This document shows positions 1 to 5,454 of a stretch of DNA of 7,869 nucleotides, in pieces. This stretch comes from Spirochaetales bacterium. GTDB lineage: Bacteria > Spirochaetota > Spirochaetia > ARS1246. The stretch covers positions 1-7,869 of the forward strand of contig JABGPX010000332.1 in the NCBI GenBank assembly GCA_018644745.1, in the 5' to 3' direction. The notes below the pieces were generated by a model. The model worked only from the letters and a program-made list of their open reading frames with translations. It did no database searches and had not been told where the DNA came from. The position numbers and the translations under genes are program-made. Every line of letters starts with the position of its first letter. The stretch's first letter is position 1.

Positions 1-341
1 TAAAACGCATCGTCCATATCGAAGACCGAATATGCATTCTGTACGTCGCCGGTCTCGTCGGCAAAGACGACGAATACTACAGCCCGGTCGTTCGGCGGGC
101 CGTCTTCCCGAGGCGGTACGTTGTTCGGCGGATTCGGTCTGGATTCCGAATCGGAAGGAGGTCTAGCGGCGATTTCACCTGGTTTTCGAAAAGCATCTGA
201 CGCCCTGCGAAGTTCCTGGCCAATGTCACGCCGAATGTCAGTATACGTAATGACATATATCGAAGCGAAGCTCAAAATCATCATGGTTGAAATGGAGATA
301 AGATTCAGCAGCAGGAACATGTTTCTTAGCCTTTTGAACAT
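1..341 (-). CDS. Sensor histidine kinase, N-terminal part (runs off left edge)
   Basis: This is the first 113 residues of a membrane protein that begins one base inside the stop codon of the response regulator gene (TAATG, 339-343). A GGAG ribosome binding site at 350-353 lies 8 bases before the ATG. The sequence shows a basic start (MFKRLRN), one hydrophobic segment at about residues 8-33, and then an extracytoplasmic stretch. That stretch has a Pro/Asn/Asp-rich part at residues 61-86 followed by a strand-rich beginning (AVVFVVFADETGDV, 87-100) like the sensor domain of two-component kinases. HAMP, phospho-acceptor histidine and ATPase domains would lie beyond the window and are not seen. 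The kinase call rests on coupling to the response regulator and on topology. The ligand is unknown; the adjacent divergent surface-protein operon suggests an envelope signal (inference). Confidence 0.8.
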   Translation of the reverse strand, partial: MFKRLRNMFLLLNLISISTMMILSFASIYVITYTDIRRDIGQELRRASDAFRKPGEIAARPPSDSESRPNPPNNVPPREDGPPNDRAVVFVVFADETGDVQNAYSVFDMDDAF

Positions 342-1018
342 TACTCCTTCTCCGCTAATCGATACCCGACGCCGCGGATAGTGGTAATCCGGACATTGGA
401 TTCGAGGAATACAAGCTTCTTCCGTAAAAAGGAAACATATACCTCTACATGGTTGTCACCTGCATCCGAGTCGAAACCCCAAATTTTATCGATGATGTAA
501 TCTTTGGAAGTTATCGCATCGCTTCTCAGAATCATTAGCTCTAAAAGTTCTTTCTCCTTGAGAATCAGCTTTATTTCCTTTGTAGGGGTGGACATAACGA
601 GGGTGCCCGGATCGAGCTTGATATCTCCGAATGACAAAGTGGCATCCGGTGGAACATCTCCGCGACGTCGTGATGCTGCCCGTACGCGGGCGAGTAATTC
701 TTTGGTCGCAAAGGGCTTTGCGATATAATCGTCGGCGCCGCTGTCTAGGCCCTGAACCTTATCCGATACTTCACCTTTCGCGGTCAACATAATTACCGGC
801 GTAGCGATGCCTTCCTCGCGAACTCGTCGTAAGAGCGCAATGCCGTCTATCTTCGGAAGCATGATATCAAGAAGAATTAGATCATAGATACCGGTAAGCG
901 CGTCGTACAGCCCTGATTCCCCGTCGTGCGCCGTGTCGACAGTGTATTTCTCTTTTTTCAGTATCTCTTCCAGCGCCTCTGAAAGGCGAATCTCATCCTC
1001 GACAATCAGTATTCTCAT
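341..1018 (-). CDS. OmpR/PhoB-family DNA-binding response regulator
   Basis: This 225-residue protein has the usual length and two-domain layout of the OmpR/PhoB family. The receiver domain (about 1-115) shows the acidic pair E7/D8, the phospho-acceptor D51 in LILLDIMLP, T79 in MLTAK and K101 in the KPF motif. All the residues needed for phosphorylation are therefore present. A winged-helix domain (about 128-222) follows, with the recognition-helix region DNHVEVYVSFLRKKL (188-202) and the wing ending IRGVGYRL (214-221). It acts in the cytoplasm as a transcription factor, phosphorylated by a partner kinase, most likely the one encoded immediately downstream with a one-base overlap. The ribosome binding site is weak (GAGTAG-like). 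It is transcribed away from the VTC/CotH operon and shares its 211-bp upstream region, so self-regulation and control of that operon are both plausible but not shown. Confidence 0.96.
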   Translation of the reverse strand: MRILIVEDEIRLSEALEEILKKEKYTVDTAHDGESGLYDALTGIYDLILLDIMLPKIDGIALLRRVREEGIATPVIMLTAKGEVSDKVQGLDSGADDYIAKPFATKELLARVRAASRRRGDVPPDATLSFGDIKLDPGTLVMSTPTKEIKLILKEKELLELMILRSDAITSKDYIIDKIWGFDSDAGDNHVEVYVSFLRKKLVFLESNVRITTIRGVGYRLAEKE

Positions 1019-1098
1019 TTTATTCTACTCTTATAGATCCTAATTTCCGGCACCCTATGATGCACGATTCAAGAACAAGATATCAATACTTCCTTGAA

Positions 1099-1177
1099 TG
1101 AACCTTAAGCGAATCACGATATCACCGGAATGTTAAGAGTGTAAAATCGGAATTCCTTCAGCTTTGTTTAAGGTTCA
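1099..1177. repeat. Perfect 10-bp inverted repeat pair, TGAACCTTAA / TTAAGGTTCA
   Basis: TGAACCTTAA at 1099-1108 is the exact reverse complement of TTAAGGTTCA at 1168-1177, with 59 bases between them. A third copy of the core, GAACCTTA, lies at 1208-1215 in the same orientation as the first. The two arms flank the candidate -10 at 1142-1147, so they may be operator sites read by the neighbouring response regulator. The arms could also pair in DNA or RNA. The exact match is seen directly; the role is inferred. Confidence 0.55.
1142..1147 (+). promoter_or_regulatory. Candidate -10 element of the VTC/CotH operon
   Basis: TAAAAT matches the sigma-70 consensus TATAAT at five of six bases and would place the transcript start near 1154, giving a leader of about 75 bases. 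The hexamers 16-18 bases upstream (around 1118-1125) do not resemble TTGACA. The element is therefore supported only by the -10 and its location, and activator help would be expected. Confidence 0.35.
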
Positions 1178-1215
1178 CCTCGTACATTACAGCCGACATC
1201 GGAGCAGGAACCTTA
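1169..1215 (+). promoter_or_regulatory. Possible leader hairpin abutting the VTC ribosome binding site
   Basis: TAAGGTTC at 1169-1176 can pair with GAACCTTA at 1208-1215 to give an 8-bp stem. In an alternative register, TAAGGTT pairs with AACCTTA and CCT (1178-1180) with AGG (1206-1208). The 3' arm ends on the first base of the Shine-Dalgarno sequence AGGAAGGAG (1215-1223). Folding could therefore affect ribosome access to the first gene of the operon. The loop is long (about 30 bases), although a small CCG/CGG stem at 1193-1195 and 1200-1202 can close inside it. No folding energy was computed. Confidence 0.3.
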
Positions 1216-1229
1216 GGAAGGAGTGCATA

Positions 1230-1973
1230 ATGGCAATAGAAGTTTTCAACCGGTTCGAAAAAAAATATGTTTTGAATCATGACGATGCAGGGCAACTCGA
1301 AGAGGAGCTTCTTTCGTATATGGCTCCGGACAAGCACAATGCGGACCATCGCGCTTATACAATCAGCAATATTTACTACGACACGGAAGACAATGACCTG
1401 ATCCGAGCATCCCTCTCTAAACCTGTCTATAAAGAAAAGCTACGAATGAGAGCGTATGGCGTGCCGGATGCCCAAGGGAAGGTTTATCTGGAAATTAAGA
1501 AGAAATTCCGAGGCCGAGTGAATAAAAGGCGGACAATTCTAGGCCTGCAGGAAGCATATGACTTTGTCGCGACCGGTCGGCAGCCGAACCGGAGAGAGTA
1601 CATGAATCATCAGGTTGTGGCAGAAATCGAGTTCTTTCTTCGGTGCTACGATGTACATCCGACGCTCTACCTGGCCTATGACCGACAAGCCTATTTCAGC
1701 ACGGAAGATCCGGATCTTCGGATCACCTTTGACTCAAGAATACGCACTCGCCGGTACGATCTGGGTCTGGAACTCGGTGACCACGGCGAAGGTCTACTTG
1801 ACGACGGCGCTGTTGTTATGGAGGTAAAAACCGCGGGAAACTTTCCCCTCTGGTTGTCCGGATTACTGGCTGACCACAGGATCTATCGAACCAGCTTCTC
1901 TAAATATGGAAGAGAATACGAAACTATGCTCGCAAATAATATCGAAACCAGCAAGGAGCTGTTACATGCTTGA
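1230..1973 (+). CDS. VTC-domain (polyphosphate polymerase-type) protein
   Basis: This 247-residue soluble protein belongs to the VTC branch of the triphosphate tunnel metalloenzymes, related to the catalytic domain of yeast Vtc4, which polymerises the gamma-phosphate of ATP into polyphosphate. Family hallmarks are visible in order: NRFEKKYVL (7-15), SNIYYDT (46-52), KEKLRMRAY with K70/R72/R74 (68-76), the strand YLEIKKK (86-92) followed by KRR (99-101), RIRTRRY (170-176), MEVK with E198/K200, and SFSKYGREYE (222-231). These supply the basic tunnel wall and the acidic metal site. The start at 1230 is chosen because AGGAAGGAG (1215-1223) lies 6 bases before it; an in-frame ATG at 1164 lacks such a site and would add residues upstream of the conserved fold. 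The gene overlaps the next by 8 bp. The yeast protein also has an SPX sensor and a membrane domain, both missing here. The product (polyphosphate or another phosphate polymer) is not proven. Confidence 0.9.
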   Translation: MAIEVFNRFEKKYVLNHDDAGQLEEELLSYMAPDKHNADHRAYTISNIYYDTEDNDLIRASLSKPVYKEKLRMRAYGVPDAQGKVYLEIKKKFRGRVNKRRTILGLQEAYDFVATGRQPNRREYMNHQVVAEIEFFLRCYDVHPTLYLAYDRQAYFSTEDPDLRITFDSRIRTRRYDLGLELGDHGEGLLDDGAVVMEVKTAGNFPLWLSGLLADHRIYRTSFSKYGREYETMLANNIETSKELLHA

Positions 1974-2652
1974 ATCACTTTTCAGTACGGCGGCCGAAGC
2001 GGCCACCTCAATTGATATCGCCACCGCACTCGTGACGGTCATTGTCTCATTTATCGTGGGAGTAATAATCAGCCTTACGTATATGAAGACAACCGACCGC
2101 GGCAACTATTCACAGAACTTCGCGCTCACGATGGTGCTCACACCGGCTGTTATTGCCGTTATCATCCTGTTGATCGGCAGCAACATTGCCCGAGCATTCA
2201 GCCTCGCCGGAGCATTCTCAATTATTCGATTCAGAAGCGCCCCCGGAGAACCTAAAGATATCGCATTTGTGCTGTTCACCATGGCCGCGGGACTTGCGGC
2301 GGGCACCGGTTTGTACGCCTATTCTCTGCTCTTCACGGTTCTGATGTGTGCGGTTATGTTTGTGCTTCACTTCACAAAGTTTGGCCGTATTCAGAACACC
2401 GGACAGCTCCTAAAAATATCGGTACCGGAAAACATAGATTATGAAGGCGTGTTTGATGAGATTCTCGAAAAACACACAGTCGAGCACAATCTAATGAAAG
2501 TAAAAACCGCGGACCTCGGAAGCCTCTATCAGCTTGTATACTCGGTGACCCTTCGTGACGGGACAAGTCGGAAGGAATTTATGGATGCTCTTCGATGCCG
2601 CAACGGAAACCTCAACATAACGTTAAGTATGGTTCAGGCGCAATCTTCCTGA
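1966..2652 (+). CDS. DUF4956-family polytopic membrane protein
   Basis: This 228-residue protein has hydrophobic segments at about 17-39, 52-72, 98-116 and 118-136, then a cytoplasm-sized hydrophilic C-terminal domain (about 140-228) with a mixed alpha/beta look. The conserved family signature lies between segments two and three: GAFSIIRFRSAPGEPKDIAF (82-101), an amphipathic Arg-rich stretch. The start at 1966 follows AAGGAG (1953-1958) by 7 bases and overlaps the end of the VTC gene by 8 bp, which suggests translational coupling and a fixed stoichiometry. Members of this family are often encoded beside VTC-domain proteins (recalled, not searched). In yeast the polymerase domain is attached to a membrane domain that takes up the growing polyphosphate chain; this protein could play that part in a two-polypeptide version. 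That role is inference, and the molecular function of the family is not known to me. Confidence 0.87.
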   Translation: MLESLFSTAAEAATSIDIATALVTVIVSFIVGVIISLTYMKTTDRGNYSQNFALTMVLTPAVIAVIILLIGSNIARAFSLAGAFSIIRFRSAPGEPKDIAFVLFTMAAGLAAGTGLYAYSLLFTVLMCAVMFVLHFTKFGRIQNTGQLLKISVPENIDYEGVFDEILEKHTVEHNLMKVKTADLGSLYQLVYSVTLRDGTSRKEFMDALRCRNGNLNITLSMVQAQSS

Positions 2653-2660
2653 GTCAGTTT

Positions 2661-2676
2661 AATAAAAGGAGAAAAA
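2661..2676 (+). promoter_or_regulatory. Translation initiation leader, first copy of a repeated 16-mer
   Basis: AATAAAAGGAGAAAAA contains AGGAG 8 bases before the ATG of the beta-helix lipoprotein. The same 16 bases occur at 3931-3946 in front of the exported kinase gene. A strong site in an A-rich, unstructured setting predicts efficient initiation. Confidence 0.7.
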
Positions 2677-2679
2677 GAA

Positions 2680-3888
2680 ATGAAAAGAAACATGAAAAAG
2701 AGAGCCATGGGAATAGGACCAATCATCGTGCTACTCACGGTTATACAACTCGCATCCTGCTCCTCTTCCGGAGTCGCCCAGAGCATCAGCGGCACATGGC
2801 CGGGTGCGACAGAAACTGTTCGGGTATCATCAGTTATCGAGTCGAGTCTCCTCCTTGACAGGTCCGAGATGTTTACGGAAAGAGATCTTGAGCAAACCGC
2901 AGATGTGAACGAAGCCGCCATGCTGGAATTAAGTAATGGTGAAAATACCCTTATTGATGAAGAAGGGATATATGTTCTGAGCGGCGATTATCAGAATGCA
3001 GTCATTATTGTCGATGCCGATGATGAAGCAAAGATACAACTGGTACTCGACGAGTTGATAATTACCAATGAAAACTCGCCGGCAATATATGTAAAATCCG
3101 CGGACAAAATATTCATCACGACAAAAGATAGCAAGAACTCTCTCACCGTATCTGGAACATTTGAGAAGGACGGTGACACCAATCTGGATGCGGTCATATT
3201 CTCCCGATCTGATCTGGTCATAAATGGAACAGGAACACTTGAGATTGAATCGGCGGAGGGAAACGGGATTACTTCGAAGGATGACTTGAAGATCACCGGG
3301 GGGAACCTGATTGTTTACGCCCATGACGATGGACTGGAAGCCAATGATTCTATCCGTATATATGACGGCAATATCTCAATAGAAGCAGGTGCGGACGCCC
3401 TCCACAGTGAGAATGATGAGGATCCCCTGTCCGGGTACATCTATATTCAGAGCGGCACATTGGATATTTCCGCTGCGGATGATGGTATCCGTGGAAACAG
3501 CATTATACAGATTGATGGCGGAATCATTAATATTTCTACATGTAAGGAAGGTATTGAAGCCACTCATATACAAATCAATGGGGGGACCCTTGTGATATAT
3601 GCCACGGATGACGGAATTAACGCCACGGCGAGAAGCACAATAGACATTGTCATTGAAGTCTACGGGGGAGATATATCGGTGACAATGGCGAGCGGGGATA
3701 CGGATGCTTTTGATTCCAATGGTGACTTGTTCATCTATGGGGGAGACATCGATATTGCCGCACAGTCTTCCTTCGACGCGAATGGAACCGCCCAACTGGT
3801 CAACGGTAACGTCACGATAAACGGTACGGCGGTTGCCGAACTCCCGCAGGGGAGAACCGGTGGCGGGCCCGGCAGGCGCGGCAGATAA
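2680..3888 (+). CDS. Cthe_2159-like right-handed beta-helix lipoprotein
   Basis: This 402-residue exported protein has a basic start, a hydrophobic core (about 12-24) and a lipobox LASC, with C27 as the lipid-bearing cysteine. After a linker, the body (about 85-385) is a run of short beta-strand rungs typical of a parallel beta-helix. Clear rungs start near residues 191, 214, 236, 265, 287, 308 and 336. Each carries a G-G/N-x-[LI]-x-[IV] strand and an acidic turn, for example AHDDGLEA (214-221), AADDGIRG (265-272) and ATDDGINA (308-315). This matches the carbohydrate-binding Cthe_2159 family, whose founder from Clostridium thermocellum binds plant polysaccharides and resembles family 9 pectate lyases. 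The acidic turns suit calcium. No catalytic set was recognised, so binding or scaffolding is more likely than cleavage. The C-terminus is a Gly/Arg-rich tail (GRTGGGPGRRGR, 391-402). It lies 27 bp after the membrane protein gene and 60 bp before the CotH gene. Confidence 0.88.
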   Translation: MKRNMKKRAMGIGPIIVLLTVIQLASCSSSGVAQSISGTWPGATETVRVSSVIESSLLLDRSEMFTERDLEQTADVNEAAMLELSNGENTLIDEEGIYVLSGDYQNAVIIVDADDEAKIQLVLDELIITNENSPAIYVKSADKIFITTKDSKNSLTVSGTFEKDGDTNLDAVIFSRSDLVINGTGTLEIESAEGNGITSKDDLKITGGNLIVYAHDDGLEANDSIRIYDGNISIEAGADALHSENDEDPLSGYIYIQSGTLDISAADDGIRGNSIIQIDGGIINISTCKEGIEATHIQINGGTLVIYATDDGINATARSTIDIVIEVYGGDISVTMASGDTDAFDSNGDLFIYGGDIDIAAQSSFDANGTAQLVNGNVTINGTAVAELPQGRTGGGPGRRGR

Positions 3889-3930
3889 AATGCTTGATCC
3901 ACTCTACGAAGTAACGATCGAAGTACTTTC

Positions 3931-3946
3931 AATAAAAGGAGAAAAA
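3931..3946 (+). promoter_or_regulatory. Translation initiation leader, second copy of the repeated 16-mer
   Basis: This is identical over 16 bases to 2661-2676, with AGGAG (3937-3941) 7 bases before the kinase-gene ATG. It lies at the end of a 60-bp gap in which I see no convincing terminator or promoter, so the downstream gene is probably co-transcribed with the lipoprotein gene. Confidence 0.7.
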
Positions 3947-3948
3947 AA

Positions 3949-5373
3949 ATGAAGAAAAAGAATCGAAGACTCTACCCGCTAATTGTAACTCTTGCCATGT
4001 TTCTGGCTACGCCCTCCGTCTCGGCGGAATCAGAAAGCGACGCAACTCGCCCGGATGGCTGGAGCGACGTAAGCCATAGCAAATCCGCGGATCCTAACTA
4101 CGATGTGGTCTTCCCGGATAGCGAGGTGAATACGATGACCATCATCATTGATCCCGACGACTGGCAAACAATGCTGGACGACCTGACGGATCTCTACGGC
4201 GAGCCGGGCAGCGTCGGCGATGGGCCGGGACAAAGACCGGGCGACAGGAGACCCGGTCCCGGCGGACCTGGTCAAGGTGGACCTCCCGGAGGTAATTTCG
4301 CCAGCGAGAACCCGATTTGGGTAACCGCTACTATTCAATTTGAGGGCGATGTTTGGACCGATGTAGGAGTTCGGTTCAAAGGCAACTCTTCTCTCTCGAA
4401 TACCTGGTCCAGTGGTTCTCTGGAACTGCCCTTCAAGCTGGATTTTGATGAGTTTGAGGATGAGAAACCGGCTATCAAGAATCAACGCTTCTACGGCTTC
4501 AAACAGCTGTCGTTGTCAAACAATACCAACGACTCCACCTTCATGCGCGACGCTGTTGCTTCAGATATCATGGCCGCAGAAGGAATTATCAGCGCCGAAA
4601 CCGCTTTTTATAATCTCATAGTTGACTATGGTGACCGACCGGTGAGCTTCGGCCTGTACACGATGGTTGAAGTGATTGACGACACCGTGATCGAAAGGAC
4701 TCTTGGCAGCGACGACGGCAATATCTATGAAGCTGATGGAGCAGCCGTCTCTCTGGCCAAGGGTACATTTGACGGCATTGCAGCCAGCTTCGAAAAGGAA
4801 AACAATGAAGACGAAGCCGACTGGAGTGACATCGAGGCCGTTTACGCAGCGCTTCATTCAAATACGCGACAGACCGATCCTGAAACATGGCGGGAAGGAC
4901 TGGAAACGGTTTTTGACGTGGAGACCTTTCTACACTGGCTGGCAATCAACACCGTTATTGAGAACTGGGACACCTACGGCGCGATGACTCACAACTTTTA
5001 TCTGTATAGCAATCCTGAGACAGGCCTGTTAACCTGGATTCCCTGGGACTACAACGAAGCCCTCAATGAGGGGCGGAGGAGCGATATGACCCTCGACATG
5101 GATCGCATTGGTAACGAGTGGCCGCTCATCAGCTATTTGCTCGCTGACGATGAATACTACGGAAACTATGTGAACTACGTCGATTCAACCATCACCGGCG
5201 TTTTTGAGGGGGGAGCGATGGAGGCCAGGTACCGGGAAATTGCCGAACTCATAGCGCCGTATGCGGCGGAAAAGATTGGTGCAAATGCATTTACCCGAGC
5301 GGTACAGGAACTAATAGACCACACTTATTCCCGAATTACAGCGGCTGAGCGCTTTTTGGCTCAGAGACGATGA
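3949..5373 (+). CDS. Exported CotH-family atypical protein kinase
   Basis: This 474-residue protein has a type I signal peptide (basic start, hydrophobic core 9-21, SVSA cleavage site after about residue 26), so it acts outside the cytoplasm. The CotH fold runs from about residue 54 to 470. Visible family features are VRFKGNSS (141-148), the PFKLDF strand with K163, NNTNDSTFMRD (191-201), GLYTMVEVID (235-244), NWDTYGAMTHNFYLY with D341 and N349 (339-353), and IPWDYNEAL with D367 (364-372). The last two resemble the catalytic loop and metal-binding aspartate of kinases. Bacillus CotH phosphorylates spore-coat proteins, but exported CotH-family proteins also occur in bacteria that make no spores. 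A Gly/Pro-rich insertion (about 84-115) interrupts the N-terminal part of the domain. As the last gene of the operon, its natural candidate partners are the neighbouring lipoprotein or a surface polymer. Substrate and phosphate donor are unknown. Confidence 0.9.
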   Translation: MKKKNRRLYPLIVTLAMFLATPSVSAESESDATRPDGWSDVSHSKSADPNYDVVFPDSEVNTMTIIIDPDDWQTMLDDLTDLYGEPGSVGDGPGQRPGDRRPGPGGPGQGGPPGGNFASENPIWVTATIQFEGDVWTDVGVRFKGNSSLSNTWSSGSLELPFKLDFDEFEDEKPAIKNQRFYGFKQLSLSNNTNDSTFMRDAVASDIMAAEGIISAETAFYNLIVDYGDRPVSFGLYTMVEVIDDTVIERTLGSDDGNIYEADGAAVSLAKGTFDGIAASFEKENNEDEADWSDIEAVYAALHSNTRQTDPETWREGLETVFDVETFLHWLAINTVIENWDTYGAMTHNFYLYSNPETGLLTWIPWDYNEALNEGRRSDMTLDMDRIGNEWPLISYLLADDEYYGNYVNYVDSTITGVFEGGAMEARYREIAELIAPYAAEKIGANAFTRAVQELIDHTYSRITAAERFLAQRR

Positions 5374-5375
5374 CG

Positions 5376-5405
5376 CCTGGCGGCGCCAATTACTACCAGG
5401 TTTTT
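5376..5405 (+). terminator. Weak candidate terminator after the CotH gene
   Basis: CCTGG at 5376-5380 can pair with CCAGG at 5396-5400, immediately followed by five T (5401-5405). The stem is short and the loop is 15 bases, so this is a poor intrinsic terminator on its own. It sits 3 bases after the stop codon of the last gene of the rightward operon, which is where one is expected. Confidence 0.3.
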
Positions 5406-5414
5406 GTTCATATA

Positions 5415-5448
5415 GTGCTCCACTTGGACAATCTGCCAAATGGAGCAC
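5415..5448. terminator. Hairpin between convergent operons
   Basis: GTGCTCCACTTGG (5415-5427) pairs with CCAAATGGAGCAC (5436-5448): 12 base pairs with one C-A mismatch and an 8-base loop. CCAGGT (5396-5401) and ACCTGG (5447-5452) can extend or compete with the base of the stem. No T run follows on either strand, so it is not a classic intrinsic terminator. It lies in the only gap between two converging gene sets and could stop or stabilise transcripts from both sides. Confidence 0.45.
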
Positions 5449-5454
5449 CTGGAA

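Larger units (their letters stand above)
1019..1229. promoter_or_regulatory. Divergent intergenic control region
   Basis: These 211 bases separate the start of the response regulator (leftward) from the start of the VTC gene (rightward). No convincing gene lies inside; an in-frame ATG at 1164 lacks a ribosome binding site. For the rightward operon a TAAAAT at 1142-1147 is a good -10, but no matching -35 is seen, which suits an activator-dependent promoter. For the leftward operon the best guess is TTGATA (minus strand, 1081-1086) with CATCAT (1057-1062) 18 bases on, which is weak. TTAAG occurs at 1105-1109, 1133-1137 and 1168-1172 and could form half-sites for a winged-helix regulator, although the spacing (28 and 35) is not the regular 10-11 bp typical of OmpR-family tandem sites. 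Confidence 0.6.

Noticed and set aside
1030..1035. TATAAG on the minus strand as the -10 of the response regulator gene
   Set aside because: It is only 11 bases from the start codon, which would leave almost no leader, and no -35 stands at the right distance.
1164..1229. Longer VTC protein starting at the ATG at 1164
   Set aside because: No ribosome binding site precedes it, the extra residues do not look like the family, and a strong AGGAAGGAG stands correctly before the ATG at 1230.
1906..1965. Longer DUF4956 protein starting at 1906
   Set aside because: It would overlap the VTC gene by 68 bases and lacks a good ribosome binding site; ATG 1966 has AAGGAG at 7 bases.
2929..3795. Open frames on the minus strand opposite the beta-helix lipoprotein
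   Set aside because: They are shadows of a repetitive coding sequence, with no initiation signals and no family features.
3907..3925. Direct repeat CGAAGTA at 3907-3913 and 3919-3925
   Set aside because: Only seven bases in two copies within a short gap; no further copies or promoter-like spacing support a regulatory role.
3949..5373. CotH as evidence of a spore-forming organism
   Set aside because: The protein carries an export signal and sits in a surface-type operon; exported CotH-family proteins also occur in bacteria that do not sporulate, so the name alone says nothing about spores.
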